Source: an uncultured Alloprevotella sp. (GTDB lineage: Bacteria; Bacteroidota; Bacteroidia; Bacteroidales; Bacteroidaceae). Taken from it: DNA of 57,855 nucleotides. The stretch spans positions 1 to 57,855 of the forward strand of contig CALUOQ010000015.1 of the NCBI GenBank assembly GCA_944322325.1. Direction: 5' to 3'. Each line of letters opens with the position of its first letter. Position 1 is the stretch's first letter. This document shows, piece by piece, positions 40,386 to 48,273 of this stretch. The translations under genes were made by a program, and so were the position numbers. The notes beneath the pieces were generated by a model. It was not told the DNA's origin and did no database searches. It saw nothing but the letters and a program-made list of their open reading frames with translations.

Positions 40386-41267
40386 CTATTGCCTGAGTGC
40401 CTTGTGCAACTGACGGAGCAGTTCGGGTGAGGCCGCTGAAAATTTTCGGGCAAAGAGCAGGGGCGAGCGCATCAGTTCGTCGAAATCCTTGTCCTGCCAG
40501 GTGTAGGGGTGGCCGCGTTCCCAGTCGACGAGGCGCTGGCTGCCGCGACCGGCGTCGTGCGCATCGAAAAGGCAGTTGCGGAACGGGGAGTTCCAAATCA
40601 GCGTCGGCAGGAAAATCTCGTCGGGCGCGAGTGTATGGCGAAAGCGCTGCATGGTGCGCGCTTTCTCCTTTATGATGTATTTGCAGCAGGCGTGGGTCAG
40701 GCTGGCCCATTGGTATCCCTTGCGGAAGTCGTAGTCCCACGGGCGGTGCAGGCCCGTGGCTTTTTGTACGGCGAGGGCCGCATTGCGCACAGGAGCGGTG
40801 AGGGCATGGGCCAGCGTCCCCTTGTCGCGCAGGTGACGGGTGAAAAAGTAGTAGCGCTTTACTTTCCGTTCCAAGTCACGCCGATGGTCCGGCGACTCCC
40901 ACAGTCCTACGAATTCGCAGCCGGCGTGGCAGTCGAAGAAGTCGTGGATGGCCTCTTGGGGCTTTAGCGGGAGGTCGACGCCGGAGAGCAAGTGATAATA
41001 AGTATAAGGGCCGTGCTTGGCGGCGGTTTCGAATAGGAGGTATTCTGCGGCCACTTGGCTGAGGTCGGCCCAGTAAACGGCTATCGGAGTCTCGATGAGG
41101 CGGTAGCCGGCGTGCTGTGGACGCCATGCCGCAAAGCGCTCACGCAGGACAGTGGCCCGGCGGTCAATGTGCAGGTAGATGTCGTTGCGGGCGTCGTCGA
41201 GCAGTTCCAGCAGCAGCGTCAGTACTTCTGGCTCGTGGTGGGCGATGATCAGGAAAGCGTGTTTCAT
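40386..41267 (-). CDS. Glycosyltransferase family 14-like (beta-1,6-GlcNAc-transferase/core-2 type)
   Basis: 293 residues. MKHAFLIIAHHEPEVLTLLLELL, DIYLHIDRRA, YHLLSGVDLPLKPQEAIHDFF and CEFVGLWESPDHRRDLERK match the core-2/I-branching-like GT14 family. The transferred sugar in bacteria may be GlcNAc or xylose. It overlaps the next gene by four bases (ATGA). Confidence 0.86.
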   Translation of the reverse strand: MKHAFLIIAHHEPEVLTLLLELLDDARNDIYLHIDRRATVLRERFAAWRPQHAGYRLIETPIAVYWADLSQVAAEYLLFETAAKHGPYTYYHLLSGVDLPLKPQEAIHDFFDCHAGCEFVGLWESPDHRRDLERKVKRYYFFTRHLRDKGTLAHALTAPVRNAALAVQKATGLHRPWDYDFRKGYQWASLTHACCKYIIKEKARTMQRFRHTLAPDEIFLPTLIWNSPFRNCLFDAHDAGRGSQRLVDWERGHPYTWQDKDFDELMRSPLLFARKFSAASPELLRQLHKALRQ

Positions 41268-42172
41268 GTCAGTCCCAGTTTGCGGAACAGGCGGGGCATC
41301 GTTTCGTCCGTCACGATGTAACCGTCGCGAACCAGACGGTCACGGGCCGTCACGCCGATGACTTTGTCGTATTCCGCCTCGAGCTTTCCCTGCTGGTGCA
41401 GGGCGTAGAAGTAGCGCCAGTGACGGCCTCCGTGGCGGCCGCGGTGCTGTAGGAGCTGTTGTCCGCCGTTAATCATTTTGGCGAGGAACTGCGCCCGCCC
41501 GCGGATGTTGTAGTGATAGACGGTGATGTCAGAGAGGGCGTAATGCTGGGGGAACATCTTGACCTTGTGGTTGCCCATGGAGATTTGCACGTAGCCGTCC
41601 GCACGGTGTGCCACCTTGCGGTTCTGGCGCTCGAACACGGAGTAGAGCGACAGGCCGTAGGCCTCGTAATTCTCGACGGGACGCACGGTGCGGTCCCACT
41701 CGGTCCAAGGGCGCGTGTCGTCGGGCAGGAAACTGCGCAGGGTGCACCCGAGTACGTTGGCGCGGGTGGCGGTCATTGCAGCCTTGAGGTTGCCGTCCGG
41801 ATGGTACCAGAACTCGTCGGCGTCAGCGTTGATGATCCAGTCGGCGCCGTATCGCGTCTTGGCCAGCCAGACCATGCGGTCCACCCACGCTTTCTGCTCG
41901 TAGTCGGTGGCCGGCTCGTGGATGATTTCCAGTATCCAGCCCTTTTCGGCATATCGGCGCAGGATGTCGGGCGTGGCGTCGGTCGAGTTGTTGTCCGTCA
42001 CGATGAATCCGTCCACTCCCATGGCCCGGTGGAAGCGCAGGTTGTGTTCGAGCATGTCGGCCTCGTTCTTGACGAGCAGGGTCATGACAAGGCGTGGGCG
42101 GGGCGTGCGGCGGAGCGTGCGGGGCAGGTCGCCGACGGCGCGTAGCAGTTTGAGGGCAAGGGGTGGTGTCAT
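41264..42172 (-). CDS. Glycosyltransferase, GT92/GT2-like
   Basis: 302 residues from the ATG at 42172. RLVMTLLVKNEADMLEHNLRFH, VDGFIVTDNNSTDATPDIL and WIINADADEFWYHPDGNLK are a variant GT-A nucleotide site (DADEFW in place of a plain DXD), as in GT92/DUF23 relatives. The ATG overlaps the stop of the upstream gene by four bases, so the longer frame from 42259 is rejected. Confidence 0.82.
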   Translation of the reverse strand: MTPPLALKLLRAVGDLPRTLRRTPRPRLVMTLLVKNEADMLEHNLRFHRAMGVDGFIVTDNNSTDATPDILRRYAEKGWILEIIHEPATDYEQKAWVDRMVWLAKTRYGADWIINADADEFWYHPDGNLKAAMTATRANVLGCTLRSFLPDDTRPWTEWDRTVRPVENYEAYGLSLYSVFERQNRKVAHRADGYVQISMGNHKVKMFPQHYALSDITVYHYNIRGRAQFLAKMINGGQQLLQHRGRHGGRHWRYFYALHQQGKLEAEYDKVIGVTARDRLVRDGYIVTDETMPRLFRKLGLT

Positions 42173-43038
42173 GGCTGTGGGGATAAGTCGGCGGGGCGGA
42201 CGGGTATCTGCATCCAATTCTTGGGACAGATGTACGGCATTTCGCCAAGGGCCGACCACCGCGCCGGAGCGATGACGACCTTGTCAGCGCGGGGATTGAG
42301 CCAGGCGCCCCACCATGAGAAAGTGCTGTTGCAGATGACGTGATGCCGGCAGCGGCTCATGAGCAGCATGTCCTGCCAGCTGTCGGTGCCGTGGTTCCAG
42401 TCCACGTACGTGGCGCCGTCGAGCGGAAGGTTTTTGCGCACCCAGGCAATGTCGTCGGAGAAGACGTAGAAACGGGGCCTGTCGACGTGCTGTCGTATGG
42501 CCTGTATGGCATCGCGGTAGTAGTCGAGCGTGCAGACGCAACCGGTGTTGCGCCACACGGAGGGGTCGAGGTAGTCACCGCGGCGCACGTGGAGCGACAC
42601 GGCGTCAGGGTCGTTTTGCAGTTGAGTGAGCAATTGTCGCGTGCGGTGGTTGGCGCGCCGCTCGTCGAACGTGAAGAGGCGACGCACGGTGTCGGCGCAG
42701 TCTGCGAAGTAGCGTTCGCTTTGGTAGAATCCCTTGAAGTAGATGAGTGGCCAGAGGCGTTTGCGCCAGAAGGCGCGTAGCGTGGTCTGGTCCTGCTTGC
42801 GCTCCAGAATTGTTTTGAAGAAAAGGAATTCGACGACCTTCTTGGCTTTCTGATTGATGCAGAACTCGTCATGGGGCAGGTCGAAAATGCGGTGGAGCTC
42901 GTAGCCGTGGTGGGCGTGGTAGTGCACCATGTCCGAGAGGTCGATGCGCGTCGACGGGAAACGACGCTTCATGCTTACGAAGAAAGCGTAGATAAACATC
43001 TGGTTACCCAGTCCGCCTGTCATCTTTATCAGTCTCAT
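42169..43038 (-). CDS. Alpha-1,2-fucosyltransferase, GT11
   Basis: 289 residues. MTGGLGNQMFIYAFF and SLHVRRGDYLDPSVW are the conserved GT11 motifs I and II, followed by ICNSTFSWWGAWLNP near the end. Adds fucose from GDP-fucose to galactose-type acceptors, here on a surface glycan. GDP-fucose synthesis genes are outside the window. It is 10 bases past the GlfT-like gene and overlaps the next gene by four bases. Confidence 0.93.
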   Translation of the reverse strand: MRLIKMTGGLGNQMFIYAFFVSMKRRFPSTRIDLSDMVHYHAHHGYELHRIFDLPHDEFCINQKAKKVVEFLFFKTILERKQDQTTLRAFWRKRLWPLIYFKGFYQSERYFADCADTVRRLFTFDERRANHRTRQLLTQLQNDPDAVSLHVRRGDYLDPSVWRNTGCVCTLDYYRDAIQAIRQHVDRPRFYVFSDDIAWVRKNLPLDGATYVDWNHGTDSWQDMLLMSRCRHHVICNSTFSWWGAWLNPRADKVVIAPARWSALGEMPYICPKNWMQIPVRPADLSPQP

Positions 43039-43048
43039 GGTGTAAACC

Positions 43049-43999
43049 TTAATCGTGAATAATGCCTAAGTGTTCGGCCAGGCCGTCGCGGTAGGCGCGC
43101 CACAGGCGGCCGATGTCCGTCAGACGCCAGGCCTTGGAAAACGGTGCCGTGACGGCAGCAATCACCATGTAGCCGGCTACGGCGTTGAAGCCGCGCAGAT
43201 GGCGCACGGCCCAGTTGCGGCCGTAGTGATGGTTGAGGTAGGTCGAGTTGCGTATCTGGTAGTAGCGTTTCCACTTTTTCTTCTGCTGGCGCTGGCTCCA
43301 GTTGTCGGTCGAGAAGAACTGGTGCTTGTCCATCAGGGCGGCGGGGACATAGAAAATGCGGAAACCGGCCCTCGTTGCGCGCAGGCAGTAGTCCGTGTCG
43401 TCGCAGAAAATGAAGAGGTCACGGTTGGGCAGTCCGATGCGTTCAACCACTTCGCGACGGATCAGCGGCCCCTCGAATGCCGTTCCGGCGATTTCGACGG
43501 GGACGTCTGTCCGCGTGCCGACATGTTTCCCTACATACAGGGAGGCGAAAGGCCGGCTGAGGTCGTAGCTCACGAAGTCGTTGGAATAGACGCGCCCGTC
43601 GACGAGGCGCCGGGGCGCCAGTATGTCCGCTTTTTGGCGCGCCGACTCGCGGAGCAGCTCTTCCAGACACGTGGGGCGCGGGAATACGTCGTCGTCCATG
43701 CACCACAGCCATGCGGCCGGCAGGTGCAGGGCTACAATCAGGCCGCGGGCGAATCCGCCTGCGCCGCCGCAGTTGTCCTGTGTGATGACGGTGAGGTCCG
43801 TTTGCGAGTCGAGCCATTGTTCCGTACCGTCGGTGCTCCCGTTGTTCACCACGACAATGCCGGCCAGCGGATGGGTCTGGGCGCGCAGGCAGTCGAGGTT
43901 GCGGCGCAGCAGTTCCAGCCGGTTGTACGTCACGACTACGGCGACGACAGCCGGGTTGGCTGCGTGAGGAGTCGGTGTAGGCGCATTAGTATTTTCCAT
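43049..43999 (-). CDS. GT2-type glycosyltransferase, probably galactofuranosyltransferase (GlfT-like)
   Basis: 316 residues. VAVVVTYNRLELLRRNLDCLRA, GIVVVNNGSTDGTEQWL, GGAGGFARGL and LWCMDDDVFPRPTCLEELL are the motifs of rhamnosyl/galactofuranosyl GT2 enzymes. UDP-galactopyranose mutase (44773-45903) in the same run supplies the UDP-Galf donor, which supports the specific call. It overlaps the kinase-like gene by 14 bases. Confidence 0.82.
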   Translation of the reverse strand: MENTNAPTPTPHAANPAVVAVVVTYNRLELLRRNLDCLRAQTHPLAGIVVVNNGSTDGTEQWLDSQTDLTVITQDNCGGAGGFARGLIVALHLPAAWLWCMDDDVFPRPTCLEELLRESARQKADILAPRRLVDGRVYSNDFVSYDLSRPFASLYVGKHVGTRTDVPVEIAGTAFEGPLIRREVVERIGLPNRDLFIFCDDTDYCLRATRAGFRIFYVPAALMDKHQFFSTDNWSQRQQKKKWKRYYQIRNSTYLNHHYGRNWAVRHLRGFNAVAGYMVIAAVTAPFSKAWRLTDIGRLWRAYRDGLAEHLGIIHD

Positions 44000-44738
44000 C
44001 GACTTTTCCGGGTTGCGTTTGTCGGTAAGCCTCCATCAGGCGGAAGCATTCGTCGGGGTCGAATCCCCTTGCGGCCGCATATTCCTCGGCCATCCAGCGG
44101 TGCATCTGCGGCGTAGCCGGCAGACGCTCGAAGTTGCGGCATCCGGCCTTGACGTCGAACGTGCCGCCCACGGTCATGCGGTTCAGGTCCACCAGGTCCA
44201 GGCGTACAGAGCCGTCGGGCAGCGGTTCGAAGAGTATGTTGGCACGGCCGTAGTCCCTGTGGGCCAGTCCGTGCTCGTGCAGTGTGGCCGTGAGCCGGCC
44301 GATGGCGCGCAGCACTGCTTCCTCGCAGGCGAACGGCCGGTCAAAGAGTTCCTGGTAGAGGTGCGTGCAGTCGGACTGGAGACTGACGTAGTAACTGCGG
44401 TCGAAGAGCAGACCGCACGCCGACCGGATGTTCAGGTAACCCACCGGGCGGGGCGTACCGATGCCCAGGCGGCGCAGCATCGTGGCATTGTCGAACGAAC
44501 GCTTGGCCTTGGAGGAGCGCAGCGTGCCGTAGACCAGGCGGTTGATGATGTGCGGACGGCGGAAAGCCTTGACGACGAGGGCGCGGCTGTCCAGCCGGAT
44601 GAGGCGCAGTTCGTTGCGCCCGCGGTGGATGACCGTCCCTTCGCCGGCTGCGAAGCGGTGGGGCAGGGAGTACATGAACTCCGTCAGGTCGGCGAAGTCG
44701 GGGTCGAGAACCAGGGTGGTCGGATGGAGGAGGGACAT
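43986..44738 (-). CDS. LPS kinase-like protein (Kdo/WaaP family)
   Basis: 250 residues from the ATG at 44738. The kinase core ELRLIRLDSRALVVKAFR contains the ATP-binding Lys, and GLAHRDYGRANILF with DLVDLNRM the catalytic loop, as in WaaP/KdkA-type kinases that phosphorylate heptose or Kdo in the LPS core. The C-terminal part (RMTVGGTFDVKAGCRNFERL) is also typical. The open frame runs upstream to 44864, but that segment overlaps glf. Which core sugar it modifies is unknown. Confidence 0.82.
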   Translation of the reverse strand: MSLLHPTTLVLDPDFADLTEFMYSLPHRFAAGEGTVIHRGRNELRLIRLDSRALVVKAFRRPHIINRLVYGTLRSSKAKRSFDNATMLRRLGIGTPRPVGYLNIRSACGLLFDRSYYVSLQSDCTHLYQELFDRPFACEEAVLRAIGRLTATLHEHGLAHRDYGRANILFEPLPDGSVRLDLVDLNRMTVGGTFDVKAGCRNFERLPATPQMHRWMAEEYAAARGFDPDECFRLMEAYRQTQPGKVDGKY

Positions 44739-44772
44739 GAAGGCGAAAACTTTCCGGTGGGGTAATGAGGGG

Positions 44773-45903
44773 TTATCCGCGCAGTTCGGTGGCGGCCAGC
44801 GCGAGTGCGGCCGCCACGGTGTCGTCCATGTCGGCGTAGGCGTATTGCCCGAGGCGTCCGCCAAACACGACGCCCGGTTCGCTCTCGGCCAGTGCCCGAT
44901 ATTGGGCGTAGCGTGCCGAGTTGGCCGCGTCGTTGATGGGGTAATAGGGTTCGCAGTCCGCGCCGGGGGGTACGGGGTATTCGCGAGTCACGACGGTGAG
45001 GGGCAAGTCGTCGTGGCGCCCGGGCTCGAAGTGCTTGTGCTCGATGCAGCGCGTATAGGGAACGTCGGCCGCGGTGTAGTTGACCACGGCGTTGCCCTGG
45101 TAGTCGGCCGTTTCGAGGAGGCGGTGCTCGAAGCGCAGGCTGCGGTAGTCGAGCCGCCCCAGGCGGTAGTCGAAGTATTCGTCGATGCAGCCCGTGAAGA
45201 CCACGCGTCGCGCCAGAGGACGCAGCGTGCCGCGCTCGCGGCAGTAGTCCACGCCGGTGCGCACCTCAACGCCTTCGAGCAGGGCGTCGATGAGCGGGTT
45301 GTAGCCGCCGGCGGGGATGCCCTGATAAGGGTCGTTGAAATAATTATTGTCGAAGCGGAAACGCAGCGGGACGCGGCGTATGATGAAAGCCGGGAGTTCC
45401 GTGGCCGGACGGCCCCACTGCTTTTCGGTATAGCCGCGGATGAGGCGCTCGTAGATGTCGCGTCCGCAAAGTTTCAGCGCCTGTTCCTCGAGATTGCGCG
45501 GCTCGCCGATATGGGCATAGGCGGCCCGTTCGCGCTCGATGTGCTGCCGTGCTTCAGCGGGGGTGCGGACGCCCCAAAGCTGGTAGAACGTATTCATGTT
45601 GAACGGCAGGTTGTAGAGCTTGTCGCCGTAACGGGCTATCGGACTGTTGACGAAGGGGACGAACTCGACGAGCCGGTTCACGTAGGTCCAGACTTCGCGG
45701 TTATCGGTGTGGAAGATGTGGGCGCCGTAGCTGTGGACGGCAATGCCCTCGCGCAGGTCGCAGTGTATGTTGCCGCCCGTGTGGGGCCGGCGGTCGACGA
45801 CAAGGCACCGGCGGCCTGCTTTGCGGGCCTCGTGGGCAAAGACGGCACCGAAAAGGCCGGCGCCGACAATCAGGTAGTCGTAGGTGGGATAAACGGAGTC
45901 CAT
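44773..45903 (-). CDS. glf: UDP-galactopyranose mutase
   Basis: 376 residues. A flavoenzyme that converts UDP-galactopyranose to UDP-galactofuranose. It starts DYLIVGAGLFGAVFAHEA (FAD-binding Rossmann), then VVDRRPHTGGNIH and SYGAHIFHTDNREVW. The C-terminal PYYPINDAANSARYAQY and GRLGQYAYADMDDTV segments are typical. The ATG at 45903 is chosen; a longer frame to 46335 overlaps a GT gene. Presence in this cluster implies galactofuranose in the surface glycan. Confidence 0.96.
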   Translation of the reverse strand: MDSVYPTYDYLIVGAGLFGAVFAHEARKAGRRCLVVDRRPHTGGNIHCDLREGIAVHSYGAHIFHTDNREVWTYVNRLVEFVPFVNSPIARYGDKLYNLPFNMNTFYQLWGVRTPAEARQHIERERAAYAHIGEPRNLEEQALKLCGRDIYERLIRGYTEKQWGRPATELPAFIIRRVPLRFRFDNNYFNDPYQGIPAGGYNPLIDALLEGVEVRTGVDYCRERGTLRPLARRVVFTGCIDEYFDYRLGRLDYRSLRFEHRLLETADYQGNAVVNYTAADVPYTRCIEHKHFEPGRHDDLPLTVVTREYPVPPGADCEPYYPINDAANSARYAQYRALAESEPGVVFGGRLGQYAYADMDDTVAAALALAATELRG

Positions 45904-45947
45904 GGGCGTATGTTTGTGTCCGGCGATGCCGGCGGTTACTTCGGCGG

Positions 45948-46664
45948 TCAGATTTTGTCCATCCCGCGGGTGAACTTTCTCCAGTAGTATTTGACGGGAT
46001 TGGTCCGCTTCAGCAGTTTCCAGGGGCGGCTTTGGTGAGGCCGGTGGACGGCGGGCAGATTCGTGGCCAGGTAGTTGCGCAGTCCGGCAGCCAGCGAGGC
46101 GTGCGAAATCGTCACGTCGAACCAGTCCTTGCCCTCGTCGAGCTGGTCGAAGTCGACCTTGCGGAGCAGCTCGGGCGTGAGCAGCGTGCAGCAGAAGCTG
46201 AAGTGGCGCTTCGACGTCACGACGCCGTACGGCCATTGGCGGGCGTAGAGGTAGGGGTAGTTGACGGCGCCTGACTCGTCGACCGTGACGGAGGCGGCCA
46301 TGCCGCAGGCCGGGTCGATGGCGGCCACGTGACAAAGCCCTTGGAGCGTGTCGGGGCGCACGGTGACGTCGCTTTCCACCAGGCAGAGGGCGGCGTCGGC
46401 AGCCAAGGCCTCGCGGCGCGCGCGGCGCAGCACGAACAGGTAGTTCGGCGAGGGGTGGTCCGTCAGGTCGCTGAGATTGACGAGGGTGAACCCCATCGTG
46501 CGGGCCGCCTCGGCGAGGCGCGCGGTGTTCTCGGGCGTACTGAAATCGTTGTAGACCGTGTACGTGTAGGGGACGCTCAGCCGGGAGGCCATCACGGCGC
46601 GGATGGTGTCGAGCGTGGAGTCGATGGCGTCTTTCACCGGAGTGACAATATGCAGCCGCTTCAT
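45948..46664 (-). CDS. Glycosyltransferase (GT2-like, short)
   Basis: 238 residues from the ATG at 46664. MKRLHIVTPVKDAIDSTLDTI, TYTVYNDFSTPENTARL and AALCLVESDVTVRPDTL (DXD-like ESD) suggest a GT-A enzyme; FDQLDEGKDWFDVTISHASLAAGL is near the end. It carries its own -7 box at 46686-46693 and heads the operon glf-kinase-GlfT-GT11-GT92-GT14. Confidence 0.75.
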   Translation of the reverse strand: MKRLHIVTPVKDAIDSTLDTIRAVMASRLSVPYTYTVYNDFSTPENTARLAEAARTMGFTLVNLSDLTDHPSPNYLFVLRRARREALAADAALCLVESDVTVRPDTLQGLCHVAAIDPACGMAASVTVDESGAVNYPYLYARQWPYGVVTSKRHFSFCCTLLTPELLRKVDFDQLDEGKDWFDVTISHASLAAGLRNYLATNLPAVHRPHQSRPWKLLKRTNPVKYYWRKFTRGMDKI

Positions 46665-46685
46665 GTCGTTACGTTGATTTGCGGA

Positions 46686-46693
46686 CAAAGATA
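46686..46693 (-). promoter_or_regulatory. -7 box of the galactofuranose/fucose glycan operon
   Basis: Minus strand TATCTTTG, 21 bases upstream of the ATG at 46664. Confidence 0.6.
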
Positions 46694-46725
46694 GCAAAAT
46701 AAACGCCACGCCGCGTCCCGTAGTT

Positions 46726-46781
46726 CCCACGAATCCTGTCGCCGTACCTGTTTTTGCGGGCAAGGCGGTAGGATTCGTGGG
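46726..46781. repeat. Long inverted repeat between acyltransferase and GT operon
   Basis: Perfect 12-bp arms CCCACGAATCCT (46726-46737) and AGGATTCGTGGG (46770-46781), extended by GTCGCC/GGCGGT with two wobble pairs. No T-run follows on the minus strand, so it is not a plain terminator for the acyltransferase gene. Confidence 0.7.
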
Positions 46782-46851
46782 GGCGGAGTGCTTGATTGCG
46801 GAGGGAGGAGGGCCGGAATGGGTAGGAGTCGGCGGGTGTTCGACCGGCGGA

Positions 46852-47919
46852 CTACAGCTTTTCCATGCACCGTTTGATGAGACGCTCTACGGGTTGCTCG
46901 ATGCGAAGCCATACCCGGATACGCACTTGGTCTACCAGGACGCTGACAAGGAAGAAGCCGGCGATGACGGGCAGTATCAGAGCAAAGTAGGCCGTACCCC
47001 AACTCGCGTGGAGCTGGCGGCACAGCGGAACGAAGTAAGGTTCGGCCACGTTGGGGTTTGAGTGCATGAGAAATACGGCAAAGCTGGAGGCGGCCAGCCA
47101 GTTGATGGCTTTGCTTTGCAGCCTGAGTTTCGAAAAAGTGAGGAGCAGAAACAGCGCGGAGGCAATGACCAGCGGATTGGAGTAAATGAACATGCGTCCG
47201 AGCACGCCGTTGAAGAGGAATTCCCCGGCGCCGGCACAGAGCAGGGGCAGGGCCGTCAGGACCAGGGTCAGCGCAAGGTACACGCAGAAGTTCGTACGGG
47301 CGGAGCCGCTCGCCCAGCGGGGACGGTAGACGCTGACATAGCGTGTCAGCAGGTAGAGGCCGATGAACGAGAGGGGAGAGTAGCCGGCCGCCAAGTAGTT
47401 CGTGGCGCCGCTGCACCAGTCGTACACGGTCTGGAACAGGAAGTAGAAGAGGATGACGAGGCGCAACTGTTTGCGAGGCGCCTGTTCGATGAACGCATTA
47501 AGGACGGGCGAAAGCATGTAGAGCACCAGGTAAGCCTTGGGAAACCAGTTCCATTTCGTAAGGAAGAGGCAGCCGGCAATCCCCTTAAGGCTGAGTTCGG
47601 CGGCTCCTGCGGCCAGCATCACGGCGTAAATGCCCGTCAGGAAGAAGAGGCATTGGAAAAGAAAGCCGGTAAGGCTGCGCACCTTGGGCCGGATGCCGAA
47701 CCAGCCTGAAATCATGATGAAAACGTTGACACAAACGATAGAGATACTTTCGACCAGGATACGAATGACGGCGTCCGCGGGGCGCGTGTGTAACTCGGCG
47801 AGTGTGGGTGCCTCAAGGCTGAAAAAATCGGTGTGCACCAGCACTACGAGAAACATGGCCAGTATCCGGAGCAATTCGAAGTTGGAGGATCTACCCCCCC
47901 TATACGTTAAATTTTGCAT
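46852..47919 (-). CDS. Acyltransferase-3 family membrane protein (O-acetyltransferase)
   Basis: 355 residues, about ten membrane segments. The start FELLRILAMFLVVLVHTDFF contains the family's catalytic His and R, and ALFLLLTFSKLR and the later membrane helices fit OafA/WsaA-type enzymes. It probably acetylates a sugar of the polysaccharide made by this block. Codons 7-9 contain a G7 tract (47894-47900 on the plus strand as C7). It has its own -7 box (47946-47953) and is separated from the GT operon by the inverted repeat at 46726. Confidence 0.88.
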   Translation of the reverse strand: MQNLTYRGGRSSNFELLRILAMFLVVLVHTDFFSLEAPTLAELHTRPADAVIRILVESISIVCVNVFIMISGWFGIRPKVRSLTGFLFQCLFFLTGIYAVMLAAGAAELSLKGIAGCLFLTKWNWFPKAYLVLYMLSPVLNAFIEQAPRKQLRLVILFYFLFQTVYDWCSGATNYLAAGYSPLSFIGLYLLTRYVSVYRPRWASGSARTNFCVYLALTLVLTALPLLCAGAGEFLFNGVLGRMFIYSNPLVIASALFLLLTFSKLRLQSKAINWLAASSFAVFLMHSNPNVAEPYFVPLCRQLHASWGTAYFALILPVIAGFFLVSVLVDQVRIRVWLRIEQPVERLIKRCMEKL

Positions 47920-47945
47920 AAGAGTATGAAAATGATTTGTGGCGG

Positions 47946-47953
47946 CAAAGTTA
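47946..47953 (-). promoter_or_regulatory. -7 box of the acyltransferase-3 gene
   Basis: Minus strand TAACTTTG, 26 bases upstream of the ATG at 47919. Confidence 0.6.
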
Positions 47954-48078
47954 CGATTTTCTGCTCAGTGGGGAGAACGCATATCGAAATCCTTTTGCGG
48001 ATTTTCGGGGAGGGGCTGTTTGGCGGAAAAGGGCAAGAAAACGCGGGGCAAGCGGGCCGGATTCCTTTCGCGGCGATC

Positions 48079-48170
48079 GGCAAAAACAAGTACTACGACA
48101 GAAAATTCTATCGCAGCGACAGGAATTTCTATCGTAGCGACAGGATTTTCTGTCGCTGCGTCGGGAAAAC
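48079..48170. repeat. Interspersed 21-bp-period palindromic repeat, copy 3
   Basis: Begins with ggcaaaaacaagtactacga, identical over 20 bases to copy 2. Then units CTATCGCAGCGACAGGAATTT, CTATCGTAGCGACAGGATTTT and CTGTCGCTGCGTCGGGAAAAC follow at exact 21-base intervals. It lies between the acyltransferase-3 gene and nadB, upstream of both. Confidence 0.88.
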
Positions 48171-48240
48171 GGGCGGGGGTATTTGCCGTGCGGTGCGCGC
48201 TTTTTGGCGAATCGTGCAGACGGCCGTCTTGTTTTTTCCC

Positions 48241-48248
48241 TATCTTTG
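48241..48248 (+). promoter_or_regulatory. -7 box of nadB
   Basis: TATCTTTG, 25 bases upstream of the ATG at 48274. Confidence 0.65.
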
Positions 48249-48273
48249 CAACGGTCAAACGTTATTACAGAAA

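Noticed and set aside
44739-46335. Longer starts for the kinase-like and glf genes
   Set aside because: These extensions run into the neighbouring gene's coding frame and show no conserved residues.
47914-48273. The upstream extension of nadB with repeated RSDR-type peptide
   Set aside because: It is translation of repeat copy 3 and the -7 box, and the FAD-binding start of nadB is at 48274.
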